DNA of 64,000 nt from Neisseria sicca (GCF_003044565.1 NZ_POXG01000003.1:186001-250000), one strand, 5' to 3'; counted from the first letter of the stretch, positions 52,515 through 61,615 are shown. Notes: generated by a model from the letters alone, not told the origin. Made by a program: numbers and translations.

Positions 52515-54056
52515 TTAAAAATTCCATTCAGCTCCCAACGACCATTGGTGGCTGCTGTGCCGTGCATATGGAGCATTGCTGTGAATGCGGCTGTATCCGT
52601 AATTCAAGGTCGGCGTGATGCCTTTGTAGGACAATTTGTCATGGCTGAGGCTGACGGAGAGAGCGCGCTCGCGGTTGCGTTGCGGCTCCGTGCCGAATGC
52701 CATAATGCCTTTATAGCGGCGGTTGGCAAATGAAGCGGTCAGGCGGCTGTTCAGCCCGCCTAAAAACGGCCATTGCTGTATCCAGCCTATATTGAACCCG
52801 TTGCGGCGGTAGGCGGCATTGTTGACGGCGTTGCGTATGTTTCTGTTTTCAGGAACAAAGCGGTTGTATTGCCAACCGCCGAACAGGGTCGTTCTACCGA
52901 AACGGCGCGCCAGGGAGAGATAGGTACTGTCGTGCCAACCGTCGTTGCGCAGCGCACGATCGGTTTCCCGATAGTTTTGGCGATAGCGTTCCAGCGAGTA
53001 ATAAAATTGTGTCGCGTTGCCGAGATTGACCATATGCGAAAGCTGTACGCCGACCCCGTGAGCCAGCATATAAGGCGCGGCGCGGCGGTTGTTTTCTTTT
53101 TTGCTGTCAAATTCGCTGCTGCCCGCCAACTGTGCCTGATAAAACGGTAAAACGCTGACGGTTTGTTTGCCGTCCTTGCGCTGCCAGCCCAAATAAGCCC
53201 TGCCGAACGCATCGTCGTAAGCCGATTGGCGGTCGAAAAAATAGCTCGTTCCGCTGAGGTTGGCGCGGAATTTGACGGCGTGATGTCCGTACAGCGGGGT
53301 GAGTTTTTCGGTGTTCAATTCGTAATTCAAGCCGTTGGCACTGACGGGCAAAGTAACGCTGCATGCGGTTTGCCCCCTTGTTTCGATGCAATAACGCGGG
53401 GCAGCGTTGTTGGCGTTATCGCTATGCACGGGACTGATTCCACCAGACCATTTCCATTCTGTCTGCCGCTTGACGGCTTCTTGAAAGCGTTTGACGTTTT
53501 CCAAAACAGGGGCAGGTATATCGCGTTGCGTGGCATGGCGGAAATGCGCCGCCGCCTCGCCCAAACGATAATCCTGAAACTCTGCCGCCGCTAAATCCAA
53601 CAATATGCGGTCGTCTGAAACGTCGGATTCATAAAGGGTACGATAACGTTCGACCGCTTCGGAAGTCCGCCCTTTCAACTTTGCCAGCAAAGCATCGGCA
53701 CGTGCAATCAGCTTGGGATTGTGGTTGGGCTGTTTGCGGTAAAGTGCGGCAAGCGAAGAAACCAAATCTACGCTATTGCCGTTAAGTGCTTGAATCAGCG
53801 CATCTTCAAGAATACGCGGGTTTGCCGCTAAAAAATCATCGCCAACTACAGTCGGTTCGCCAACATTCTCATTCTTTTCAGACGACCTTTCTTCTTCGGA
53901 CAAAATATCCAGCCATTGTTTTTGCTGCACTTGTACGGCAGCATCCTGAGAAGGCGCATCCTGCCGGACACCACCTTCGGGCAATTGAGCCAAGACTGCG
54001 GAAGGCAACAGGCAACATAACGATGCCGAAACCATTTTTTGTTTTATTCTTAACAT
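52515..54056 (-). CDS. Slam: surface lipoprotein assembly modulator
   Basis: 513 residues. Signal peptide MLRIKQKMVSASLCCLLPSAVLA, then a helical TPR-like N-terminal domain (about 80-200; RILEDALIQALNGNSVDLVSSLAALYRK, LLAKLKGRTSEAVERYRTLYES, LLDLAAAEFQDYRLGEAAAHFRHA) and a C-terminal 14-strand DUF560 barrel (from EWKWSGGISPVHSDNANNAA) ending HQWSLGAEWNF. Slams move lipoproteins such as TbpB, fHbp or HpuA to the cell surface. It is divergent from hpuA-hpuB, so HpuA is the likely client (Slam2-type role). A start at 54035 is also possible. A reverse DUS lies in the linker after the signal peptide. Confidence 0.9.
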   Translation of the reverse strand: MLRIKQKMVSASLCCLLPSAVLAQLPEGGVRQDAPSQDAAVQVQQKQWLDILSEEERSSEKNENVGEPTVVGDDFLAANPRILEDALIQALNGNSVDLVSSLAALYRKQPNHNPKLIARADALLAKLKGRTSEAVERYRTLYESDVSDDRILLDLAAAEFQDYRLGEAAAHFRHATQRDIPAPVLENVKRFQEAVKRQTEWKWSGGISPVHSDNANNAAPRYCIETRGQTACSVTLPVSANGLNYELNTEKLTPLYGHHAVKFRANLSGTSYFFDRQSAYDDAFGRAYLGWQRKDGKQTVSVLPFYQAQLAGSSEFDSKKENNRRAAPYMLAHGVGVQLSHMVNLGNATQFYYSLERYRQNYRETDRALRNDGWHDSTYLSLARRFGRTTLFGGWQYNRFVPENRNIRNAVNNAAYRRNGFNIGWIQQWPFLGGLNSRLTASFANRRYKGIMAFGTEPQRNRERALSVSLSHDKLSYKGITPTLNYGYSRIHSNAPYARHSSHQWSLGAEWNF

Positions 54057-54157
54057 TCAAAATCATCCGAAATATATGTGTGTATATCGCAGGGGTAGCC
54101 AAATGCAAACCGCCATGCCCTACTGATTCAATCCCCAGTTATGGATTTACGGCTATC

Positions 54158-54188
54158 AAAGGTCGTCTGAAACTTTTCAGACGACCTT
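54158..54188. repeat. Inverted DUS pair in the slam/hpuA divergent gap
   Basis: AAAGGTCGTCTGAAA and TTTTCAGACGACCTT nearly abut. Between divergent genes it cannot end either one; it may mark a lost gene or a plain uptake site. Confidence 0.65.
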
Positions 54189-54567
54189 ATTTTTGCGTAA
54201 AAGCAACAGATTCGCATTAAGATGCAGCATTATAGAGGTAAATTTCCAAAACAAACATAACTGATTTATTTTTATGGTCTTATAAATTATTCAAATGTTA
54301 TTCATCAGTAGATTCATGGGATTAATCAAGCCAACCCACTAAACACGCCTGCAATATATCTTGCGAATCCAAAGTAATAGTTTGATTACACTATCACCCG
54401 ATATTCTTCATCAGTAATAGATAGCAGTATCAAATCAGATATTTAGAACAAATATCCAACTCCATGTCATTAATTGATTTATTTCTTAATATTTACTTCA
54501 GAAATCATAAAAAATCTACGCGGATATTGCCAAAACACCATAATTATTACAAAATATTACAACAAAA
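54189..54567. other. AT-rich divergent control region of slam and hpuA
   Basis: No gene seen in about 380 bases of AT-rich sequence; it must contain the slam promoter and upstream control sites for hpuA. Confidence 0.45.
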
Positions 54568-54595
54568 TTGGTAATCCTTATCATTAATTTATAAA
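54568..54595 (+). promoter_or_regulatory. hpuA promoter with overlapping Fur-like box
   Basis: -35 TTGGTA (54568-54573), 16-bp spacer, -10 TATAAA (54590-54595). The spacer region GGTAATCCTTATCATTAAT (54570-54588) resembles GATAATGATTATCATTA-type Fur sites. It fits iron repression of hpuAB. Confidence 0.6.
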
Positions 54596-54620
54596 ATATC
54601 AATATTAAGAGAGATTCATC

Positions 54621-55616
54621 ATGAAAATCAAAGTACCCGCAATTTCTGCGGCAGCGACCCTTATTCTGACTGCCTGCGCTGGAGGAGGCGCATCCGAACC
54701 TAAAGTCCCCGTTGCCATACCTACGGCTCAGCCTATCGCCAATATCAAGCTGAGTGATGAAAGCAGTGCGGTACAGACCATCAACACCCTTTCCGGTAAA
54801 GGCGGCAGTCTGCATGAAGCGGAACTCGAAGTGAAAACATCATGGGGCAGCTATACCGATAAACAATATGTCTATCAAACCCCTTCCGGCAACTATTACA
54901 ACATCAGCTCATATTCCGACCCGATTGTCCCCTCTTACTCCAGCCCGTCTTATGCCCTGCGTACCCGCCACGAAGGCCAGCCTTTGTCTGAGGGTGGAAA
55001 ACTGTTTGTCTGTTGCAGCAATTCTGGACAATTCATCAATGCCCCCGCAACCAAACAGGACCACCTTAAATTCGGCGCATGGATAAATGCAGACGGCACG
55101 GCAGACCTGTTTGTCGGCGGCAAACCCGTCGGAACGGCGAAACCGTCTTATTACACACCATCAGACAGTACAGTGGCAAAAGGCAAGACCACATACGAAG
55201 TTTGGGCAGTCCGCGTCCGCAACGGCAATATCGTTACCTCAACCTACGATCCGGGCAAATCCTCCGGGTCGTCTGAAAAAACCGCTCCCAAGCTTTCCCT
55301 GCTGACAGCCAATTTCAACACCAACAAACTCGGCGGCACGATTTTAGGCAATGCGGATTACGGTCCGGACGTTGTGATGAAAGATGTAGGCATCAACGGC
55401 GTTGATTTCTCAGGCACTGCCGAATCCGACGGTAAAAACGGTAAAGTCGAAGGAAAATTCTTCGGTCAGTTTAATGGCGGCCATCCAACAGAAGTCAGCA
55501 TAGGCGGCAAAGTAACCTTCGATGCAGACAAATCGTTGGATACCGTATTCGGCGGTGTGGAAAATTCATCAGACCGCAATACAACAGATACGAGTTTGAC
55601 ACCTGTCAGCAAGTAA
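54621..55616 (+). CDS. hpuA: Haemoglobin-haptoglobin utilisation lipoprotein HpuA
   Basis: 331 residues. Lipoprotein signal MKIKVPAISAAATLILTAC (Cys 19), then GGGASEPKVPVAIPT. The surface lipoprotein captures haemoglobin or haemoglobin-haptoglobin and presents it to HpuB. The C-terminal beta-barrel half shows the TbpB/HpuA-like pattern TANFNTNKLGGTILGNADYG and GVDFSGTAESDGKNGKVEGKFFGQ. The poly-G tract that phase-varies hpuA in meningococci is absent: after the lipobox the codons are GCT GGA GGA GGC GCA. hpuB follows 53 bases on, and a Slam gene is divergent. Confidence 0.9.
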   Translation: MKIKVPAISAAATLILTACAGGGASEPKVPVAIPTAQPIANIKLSDESSAVQTINTLSGKGGSLHEAELEVKTSWGSYTDKQYVYQTPSGNYYNISSYSDPIVPSYSSPSYALRTRHEGQPLSEGGKLFVCCSNSGQFINAPATKQDHLKFGAWINADGTADLFVGGKPVGTAKPSYYTPSDSTVAKGKTTYEVWAVRVRNGNIVTSTYDPGKSSGSSEKTAPKLSLLTANFNTNKLGGTILGNADYGPDVVMKDVGINGVDFSGTAESDGKNGKVEGKFFGQFNGGHPTEVSIGGKVTFDADKSLDTVFGGVENSSDRNTTDTSLTPVSK

Positions 55617-55669
55617 CCGCACATCAGTCCCCCGATAAACCGATAATCAATATATTCAAGAGGCAAAAA

Positions 55670-58087
55670 ATGTCCTTCCCCTTTAAACCCGTACTGCTGG
55701 CAGTTGTTGTCAGCCAAACTTTCCCTGCTTTCGCAGCCGATCCCGTACCGCAGGTCCGTCAGGATTTGAATGAAGTCAAAGTCATTGGTGGTCGTAAAGC
55801 CCAAAAACTTGGCGAAGAGAAAGTCCGCCGTCAGGCATTGGATAAACAAATGGTCTCCGATGAAAGCGACTTGGTACGCTACGATCCGGGCATCAGCGTC
55901 GTCGAAGGCGGACGCTCAGGTTCTAACGGTTTTACCATACGCGGTGTCGATAAAGACCGCGTTGCCATCAACGTGGACGGACTGGCACAAGCAGAAAGCA
56001 GGTCGTCTGAAGCATTCCAAGAGTTGTTCGGTGCATACGGCAACTTCAATGCCAACCGCAACACTTCCGAACCCGAAAACTTTTCGGAAGTAACCCTTAC
56101 CAAAGGCGCGGACTCGCTTAAATCCGGCAGCGGCGCATTGGGCGGTGCCGTCAACTATAAAACCAAATCTGCAAGCGACTACGTTTCCGAAGAAAAACCC
56201 TACCATTTAGGCATTAAAGGCGGCTATATCGGACGCAACAGCCAGAAATTCAGCAGCATTACCGCTGCAGGAACTTGGCTGGGTCTGGACGCATTGATGG
56301 TCTACACTCGTCGTTTCGGTAAAGAAACCAAAAACAACAGCGACGCTGCCGATACCGTCATCACCGACAACAAACAAAGCTGGAACCCGAATGCCGGCAG
56401 TACCAACTACGGCAGCCGCGGTATAGCGCGCAGCAAACCTGACCCTCAAAGTTGGGTGAATAAAAGTACCTTGTTCAAGCTAGGCTATAACTTCAATGAT
56501 CAAAACCGTATAGGCTGGATTTACGAAGACTCTCGTACCGACCGCACAACGACCGAATTGTCCAATATGTGGGCGGCAGACTGGAAAGGCGACGCACTGG
56601 GCGACACCCGTTCCCGTCAAGACATCTCCTACCGCAAACGCATCGGTTTTGAATACAAAAACCAACTTAACAAAGGTCCATGGGACAGTCTTAACCTGCG
56701 TTACGACCGTCAAACCATCGACATGAGCACCTGGAGCTGGGATTTGCCGACGGATTATAATCGCAGCGGTGTGAACAGCGACGTGTACCATATGTTTCGC
56801 AACATCCGTCAAAAAAATACCCAATTTGGTGCCGATGCTGAAAAACAAATCGACTTTTCCAAATTGGTATGGGCAATGCAATACGGATTGGGTGGTTCCC
56901 AAAACGACAACGACAATAGAGATCATAGCTATTGGGTACGCCTATACGACCCGAAATATCAAACGTCCAACAACCAAGAATTGACTATGCTGGTCGAAAG
57001 CTCCTCCAAAAACCGTTTTGCCTACTGGAACAACACATTCCAATTCGGCGACAGCAGCCAATACCGCCTCAATGCCGGGCTTCGCTACGACAACAGCAGC
57101 AGCAAAGCCAAAGACAATCCCAACTACACTCCTGCCATCCGCGGTCAAATTCCTTATCTCGGCAGCGAACGTAAACACAGCGGTTTCAGCTACGGCTTAG
57201 GATTAGACTGGAAATTCACGCCGCGTCTGAATCTTCTGGCGAAATACAGTACAGGTTTCCGCGCCCCGACTTCGGACGAAACCTGGCTATTGTTCCCGCA
57301 TCCTGACTTCTACCTTAAAGCAAACCCTAACCTTAAGGCAGAAACCGCCAAAAACTTCGAGCTGGGACTTGCCGGCAGCGGCAAAGCAGGAAACTTTAAA
57401 CTCTCCGGCTTCCAAACCCGCTACCGCAACTTTATCGAACTGACCTACATGGGCGTGTCCTCAGACAACCCCAACAGCCCTAATTATGCGCCGATTTCCG
57501 ATGGTACCGCCTTGGTCAGCTCGCCCGTTTGGCAAAACCAAAACCGCTCCTCAGCGTGGGCGAAAGGTTTGGAATTTAACGGCACATGGAACCTTGACAG
57601 CATCGGTTTGCCGCAAGGCACGCACGCAGGTGTCAACGTCAGCTACATCAAAGGCAAAGCCAAACAGACCAACGGACAGGAAACCCCGATTAACGCCCTT
57701 TCCCCGTGGTCTGCTGTTTACAATTTGGGCTACGATGCGCCGTCCAAACGCTGGGGCGTCAATGCGTACCTGACCCACACCGCAGCTAAAAAACCGTCTG
57801 ACACCGTTCACAGCAGTGATGATTTGAACAACCCATGGCCGTTTGCCAAGCACAGCAAAGCCTATACGCTTTTCGACCTGACAGGCTACGTCAACTTGGG
57901 CAAATACTTCACCCTGCGCGCCGGTGCGTACAACATCGGCAACAAAAAATACTACACTTGGGAATCGCTGCGCAGCATCCGCGAATTCGGCACGGTCAAC
58001 CGCGTCGACAACAAAACCCATGCAGGTATAGAACGCTTCACCTCCCCTGGCAGAAGCTACAACTTTACGCTTGAAGCCAAGTTCTAA
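55670..58087 (+). CDS. hpuB: Haemoglobin-haptoglobin TonB-dependent receptor HpuB
   Basis: 805 residues. Signal peptide MSFPFKPVLLAVVVSQTFPAFA; TonB box DLNEVKVIG; plug with RYDPGISVVEGGRSGSNGFTIRGVDKDRVAINVDGLAQAES and TLTKGADSLKSGSGALGGAVNYKTK; a 22-strand barrel with RAPTSDETWLLFPHPDFYLKANPNLKAE (the FRAP region of haem receptors) and terminal Phe in FTLEAKF. It extracts haem from haemoglobin complexes with HpuA. AAGAGG precedes the ATG. A DUS near 56001 encodes SRSSE. Confidence 0.93.
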   Translation: MSFPFKPVLLAVVVSQTFPAFAADPVPQVRQDLNEVKVIGGRKAQKLGEEKVRRQALDKQMVSDESDLVRYDPGISVVEGGRSGSNGFTIRGVDKDRVAINVDGLAQAESRSSEAFQELFGAYGNFNANRNTSEPENFSEVTLTKGADSLKSGSGALGGAVNYKTKSASDYVSEEKPYHLGIKGGYIGRNSQKFSSITAAGTWLGLDALMVYTRRFGKETKNNSDAADTVITDNKQSWNPNAGSTNYGSRGIARSKPDPQSWVNKSTLFKLGYNFNDQNRIGWIYEDSRTDRTTTELSNMWAADWKGDALGDTRSRQDISYRKRIGFEYKNQLNKGPWDSLNLRYDRQTIDMSTWSWDLPTDYNRSGVNSDVYHMFRNIRQKNTQFGADAEKQIDFSKLVWAMQYGLGGSQNDNDNRDHSYWVRLYDPKYQTSNNQELTMLVESSSKNRFAYWNNTFQFGDSSQYRLNAGLRYDNSSSKAKDNPNYTPAIRGQIPYLGSERKHSGFSYGLGLDWKFTPRLNLLAKYSTGFRAPTSDETWLLFPHPDFYLKANPNLKAETAKNFELGLAGSGKAGNFKLSGFQTRYRNFIELTYMGVSSDNPNSPNYAPISDGTALVSSPVWQNQNRSSAWAKGLEFNGTWNLDSIGLPQGTHAGVNVSYIKGKAKQTNGQETPINALSPWSAVYNLGYDAPSKRWGVNAYLTHTAAKKPSDTVHSSDDLNNPWPFAKHSKAYTLFDLTGYVNLGKYFTLRAGAYNIGNKKYYTWESLRSIREFGTVNRVDNKTHAGIERFTSPGRSYNFTLEAKF

Positions 58088-58106
58088 AAGCGTTTGAAGT
58101 AACAAG

Positions 58107-58140
58107 AAAGGTCGTCTGAAAACGTTTTTCAGACGACCTT
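58107..58140 (+). terminator. Inverted DUS pair, terminator of hpuAB
   Basis: AAGGTCGTCTGAAAACG and CGTTTTTCAGACGACCTT, 20 bases past the hpuB stop. Confidence 0.85.
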
Positions 58141-58179
58141 AATATTTGGTTGGTTTTTGTCTAATCTACGATTTCTTTC

Positions 58180-58482
58180 TTAAGAAATTGAAACAACATC
58201 AGCAATGCATCTTGCTCCATCAAAAATTTTAAATTTCGTTCCTTGCGGGATCTTTTCATTTTTCCTTATGAGAAACCAAGCCTTCGCATAACTGATGTTT
58301 TTATTGGCTATATGTTCGTAAATATCTAAAACGATACTTCTAGGAAAATTTTCTTGAAAAAACCCATCTTCAAATTTGCTTACAGGATAAAAGAGACCGA
58401 TCGGAGGAATTATCTTGCAACCTCCGTCTTCTCGGGACTTCCAAAAAATTTGAACATTAACAGTATTGTCAGCGTTGAACAT
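58180..58482 (-). CDS. Small EF-Tu-domain-III-like protein
   Basis: 100 residues, AT-rich, with a strong AGGAGGA eight bases before the ATG. The pattern VQIFWKSREDGGCKIIPPIGLFYPVSKFE ... SIVLDIYEHIAN ... AKAWFLIRKNEKIPQGTKFKIFDGARCIADVVSI recalls the C-terminal beta-barrel (domain III) of EF-Tu, where a G..F.l..g.r..a.g.V strand pair ends the fold. No GTPase domain is present. Such stand-alone barrels are known but unstudied as far as I know; assignment by eye only. It stands alone between hpuB and bamD. Confidence 0.5.
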   Translation of the reverse strand: MFNADNTVNVQIFWKSREDGGCKIIPPIGLFYPVSKFEDGFFQENFPRSIVLDIYEHIANKNISYAKAWFLIRKNEKIPQGTKFKIFDGARCIADVVSIS

Positions 58483-58590
58483 CTTGTCCTCCTAATACTT
58501 AGAATGACCCTATCTTTGCTTTTGCAGTTCACCTTGTAAGATGGAAAGGGTGGTGTAGGTTTTTCCCGCGAAGAAGGTTGTTTGAAGCAT

Positions 58591-58636
58591 AAAAAGGTCG
58601 TCTGAAACTGTATTTCCCAGTTTCAGACGACCTTTG
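58591..58636 (-). terminator. Inverted DUS pair, terminator of bamD
   Basis: AAAGGTCGTCTGAAACTG and CAGTTTCAGACGACCTTT arms, 55 bases past the bamD stop on the minus strand. Confidence 0.8.
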
Positions 58637-58690
58637 GTTTCAGAAAAGCATAGTGTGATACGGTATCACTATACTTTTAGACTTCAAAAT

Positions 58691-59497
58691 TTAACGCCAG
58701 TAGCGCCACCAAGGCATGTCGTTTGGTTGCCATTGGTGTTGCAAGAACGGGCTTTGCGGGAAGTTGGTTTCCAAGACGCGGCGGGTGTCGGCGGCGAGTT
58801 GGGGTTTGTCCAGTTTCTTATAAGCCAGCTCCATCATGGCGAGGGCTTCTTCGACGTAGCGGGTGTTTTGGTAACGCTCGACGATTTTTTGGGCACGGTT
58901 GACGGCGGCGAGGTAGGCGCCGCGTTTCATGTAGTAGCGGGCAACGGAGATTTCGTTACCGCCCAATGCGTCCACCAGTTTTGCCATGCGCTCGGTTGCG
59001 TCGGCGGCGTATTTGCTCTCCGGATAGCGTTGTACCAATTCGGCAAATGCTTGGTATGCGCTGCGGTTGGCTTTAGGGTCGCGGTCGGACCAGTCTTGCG
59101 AGGCGAGTTTGTTGAGGAAGGATTGGTCTTCGTTGAACAAAACCAAGCCTTTGAGGTAAAGCGCGTAATCCATATTCGGATGTTGCGGGTGATGGCGCTG
59201 AAAGCGGTCGATGGCGGCAAGGGCTTTTTCAGGCTCGTCGTCTTTGTAATAGGCGTATGCGGTATCGAGCTGCGCCTGTTGCGCGTAGCGGCCGTTGGGG
59301 AAGCGGGATTCTAAAATTTCGTATAACTTGATGGCTCGCGTATAATTGCTGCTGTTCAACTCGTCATGCGCTTCGGCATAGAGTTTTTCCACGTTCCAAT
59401 CTTGTGTGATTTGCGCGTCTTTATCGACCGTACCTTTATTGCTTGCACAGGCACCGAGTGCCAGACTTAACGAAACTACTAAAAGAATTTTTTTCAT
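58691..59497 (-). CDS. bamD: Outer-membrane assembly lipoprotein BamD (ComL)
   Basis: 268 residues. Lipoprotein signal MKKILLVVSLSLALGAC (Cys 17), then five TPR-like repeats (LYAEAHDELNSSNYTRAIKLYEILESRFPNGR, QLDTAYAYYKDDEPEKALAAIDRFQRHHPQHP, and so on). An essential part of the BAM complex that inserts beta-barrels such as HpuB and Slam; named ComL in Neisseria for a transformation phenotype. AAAGGAAG lies eight bases upstream, inside the coding sequence of the divergent rluD, because the two start codons overlap at 59495-59498. Confidence 0.95.
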   Translation of the reverse strand: MKKILLVVSLSLALGACASNKGTVDKDAQITQDWNVEKLYAEAHDELNSSNYTRAIKLYEILESRFPNGRYAQQAQLDTAYAYYKDDEPEKALAAIDRFQRHHPQHPNMDYALYLKGLVLFNEDQSFLNKLASQDWSDRDPKANRSAYQAFAELVQRYPESKYAADATERMAKLVDALGGNEISVARYYMKRGAYLAAVNRAQKIVERYQNTRYVEEALAMMELAYKKLDKPQLAADTRRVLETNFPQSPFLQHQWQPNDMPWWRYWR

Positions 59498-60620
59498 GCA
59501 GAATACTTCCTTTGATAATGAAGCCGATTATAGCGACGATTTAGACTTTACGTCAGCCCCCGAAGCAGAAAGTTGTGTTAATTTGACTGTTCCGCTGGAG
59601 CTTGCGGGCGGGCGGCTGGATGCTGTGTTGGCAAAGCTCATGCCAGATTATTCGCGCAGCCGCCTGACATCGTGGATTAAAGAAGGCGCGGTTATTGTAA
59701 ACGATAAGCCTGCGCAACCCAAAGACAAAATGATAGGCGGGGAATCCATCAGCGTAACGGTACGTCCGAGCGAAGAGAATCTCGCGTTCAAACCTGAAGC
59801 GATGGATTTGGATATTGTGTACGAAGACGATACGGTCATTGTCGTCAACAAACCTGCCGGACTGGTCGTCCATCCCGCCGCAGGCAACTGGACGGGGACG
59901 CTGCTCAACGGCCTGCTGGCGCATTGTCCCGAATTGGGCCAGATTCCGCGCGCGGGCATTGTCCACAGGCTCGACAAGGAAACCAGCGGGCTGATGGTGG
60001 TCGCCAAAACCCTGCCTGCGCAAAATTCCCTCGTGCAACAGCTTCAAGAACGCACAGTCAAACGCATTTACCGCGCCGTCGCCAACGGCATCGTTCCCTT
60101 TGACGGAAAAATCGAAACCCAAATCGGACGCGATCCACACAACCGCCTGAAAATGGCGGTCGTCAAATTCGGCGGCAAACCTGCCGTGACACACGTCAAG
60201 GTGTTGGAACGCTATCTTGCCCACAGCTACATCGAATGCTCGCTCGAAACCGGTAGGACGCACCAAATCCGCGTCCATATGCGCGAAGCCAACCATCCGC
60301 TTGCCGCCGACCCTGTTTACGGCAACCTGCGCCATCCGTGCAGCGAACCGGTAAAAGAAGCCGTCAAAAGTCTGGGCGCGCGTCAGGCGTTGCATGCCTA
60401 CCGCTTAAGTTTCGTCCATCCGAAAACCGGTGAAACCGTCTCTTTTGAAGCCCCGATTCCCGAAGATATGTATCACTTGCTCTCCGTTCTCCGCCTCGAA
60501 GCAGGCTTGGATTCGTCTTTGAGCAACGAAGAAGAATGGCAGGACAAACTCGGCACGGATGACGACGATGATTGGAACGAAGACGACTACGACGTCGAAG
60601 TGGTTTATGTGAGGGATTAA
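59496..60620 (+). CDS. rluD: 23S rRNA pseudouridine(1911/1915/1917) synthase RluD
   Basis: 374 residues. N-terminal acidic extension, S4 RNA-binding domain (LAGGRLDAVLAKLMPDYSRSRLTSWIKEGAVIVNDKPA), catalytic motif GIVHRLDKETSGLMVVAK with the nucleophile Asp near residue 158, and GRTHQIRVHMREANHPLAADPVYG. An acidic tail DDDDDWNEDDYD ends the protein. Its ATG shares two bases with the divergent bamD ATG, and its AAAAGAA Shine-Dalgarno lies within bamD. Confidence 0.93.
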   Translation: MQNTSFDNEADYSDDLDFTSAPEAESCVNLTVPLELAGGRLDAVLAKLMPDYSRSRLTSWIKEGAVIVNDKPAQPKDKMIGGESISVTVRPSEENLAFKPEAMDLDIVYEDDTVIVVNKPAGLVVHPAAGNWTGTLLNGLLAHCPELGQIPRAGIVHRLDKETSGLMVVAKTLPAQNSLVQQLQERTVKRIYRAVANGIVPFDGKIETQIGRDPHNRLKMAVVKFGGKPAVTHVKVLERYLAHSYIECSLETGRTHQIRVHMREANHPLAADPVYGNLRHPCSEPVKEAVKSLGARQALHAYRLSFVHPKTGETVSFEAPIPEDMYHLLSVLRLEAGLDSSLSNEEEWQDKLGTDDDDDWNEDDYDVEVVYVRD

Positions 60621-60621
60621 G

Positions 60622-61203
60622 ATGTCTTCTTCAGATTTGGTCACACTTGCACAAATGGACGGCGAAATGCAGTGGCTGGCGGGTTACGGCAATTTGACAT
60701 CTGAAAAAACATATCGACTTCCCACTAAAGCTGCCATCGTTTACATGATTGCGCTGCCCGTATGGTTGGGTACGCGGAACATGGAAGATATGGAGATTCT
60801 GAACATAGGCTCCAGTGTCTTCATGCTGTCATTTCTTTTGATAATGATTTTGTCCTTCCCGTATGTGTCTCTATCATCCAAAAAAAGAGCATTGGAAAAA
60901 TTACAGGATAAGTTTTGGCGATACGACCCTGTCAAACGAGTCCTGACGCATTGGGAAGGCAGCGAAATCGTTATGGAATATCTTCTTTCTGAAAATGACC
61001 ACTTATCGGCAATCAGATGGAGAGGCGATCTCTATGGAGAATTTTTTACGCTGGAATATCGCCGTCCATATCCCGCACCATACGTTCGAATTTTGACTTT
61101 TATTTATAGCAAGCCGACGGACAAAAAAGATTTTGCGGCTGCTGCGCAAAATATTGCCAAGCAGATGAATCTGCCCTTGGATGAAAACGGTTTGCACAAC
61201 TAG
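60622..61203 (+). CDS. Unidentified two-TM membrane protein
   Basis: 193 residues; the start is one base after the rluD stop, with GAGGGA eight bases upstream, so it is probably co-transcribed with rluD. A soluble N-terminus, a hairpin of two membrane segments (AAIVYMIALPVWLG and IGSSVFMLSFLLIMILSFPYVSL), and a C-terminal domain with repeated Trp/Tyr (DKFWRYDPVKRVLTHWEGSE, SAIRWRGDLYGEFFTLEYRRPYP). It resembles integral-membrane proteins encoded near toxin-immunity clusters in general appearance only. No family recognised. Confidence 0.62.
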   Translation: MSSSDLVTLAQMDGEMQWLAGYGNLTSEKTYRLPTKAAIVYMIALPVWLGTRNMEDMEILNIGSSVFMLSFLLIMILSFPYVSLSSKKRALEKLQDKFWRYDPVKRVLTHWEGSEIVMEYLLSENDHLSAIRWRGDLYGEFFTLEYRRPYPAPYVRILTFIYSKPTDKKDFAAAAQNIAKQMNLPLDENGLHN

Positions 61204-61282
61204 TCTGATCAGACTTCTCATACGAATATCATATTTAATATATCGAGAAGTCGATTTAAAACGAGTAGCTTAGGGGATGATG

Positions 61283-61615
61283 ATGAATCATAAGGAAACA
61301 ATTTGGAGAGATGCTTTTGGATTAGACGATTTATCTGAAATTGACGGGAATTTTTTATTGGCAATTGCTGCTGCAAAAAAAGAATTTGATGGTTATTCAC
61401 AAGGTAAATGGGATCTGAAAAACTATATTATTTGGTTAAGAATTTCCGAAAATAGAGAATTTGTCAGTATCAGTTTTATTCCCAAAATAGATGAAATGGT
61501 AGGCGGGATATTTTTTGAAATTCCTTGTGGAGGACTGTATAAATATGGTCGGGGTTATCAATTTTATTATCGACTGGAAGATACGGAATTATTGGAAGTA
61601 GTGGGGATGCGTTAA
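61283..61615 (+). CDS. Unidentified small protein, paralogue 1 of a tandem pair
   Basis: 110 residues from MNHKETIWRDAFGLDD; of three in-frame ATGs the third (61283) is best spaced from AGGGG and aligns with the start of its paralogue. Soluble, acidic, with WDLKNYIIWLRISENREFVSISFIPK and the closing GRGYQFYYRLEDTELLEVVGMR. Compared with paralogue 2 it carries an insertion (MVGGIFFEIPCGGLY) before GRGY. AT-rich. A secreted-toxin immunity role is conceivable, as small tandem acidic paralogues often are, but nothing here proves it. Confidence 0.6.
   Translation: MNHKETIWRDAFGLDDLSEIDGNFLLAIAAAKKEFDGYSQGKWDLKNYIIWLRISENREFVSISFIPKIDEMVGGIFFEIPCGGLYKYGRGYQFYYRLEDTELLEVVGMR

Noticed and set aside
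53735..53745. Additional Haemophilus uptake sequence in slam
   Set aside because: AAAGTGCGGC differs from AAAGTGCGGT at the last base, is unpaired and lies in coding sequence; likely chance.
54621..54700. Phase-variable homopolymer in hpuA
   Set aside because: The region after the lipobox contains no G-run longer than three; the meningococcal-type tract is absent.
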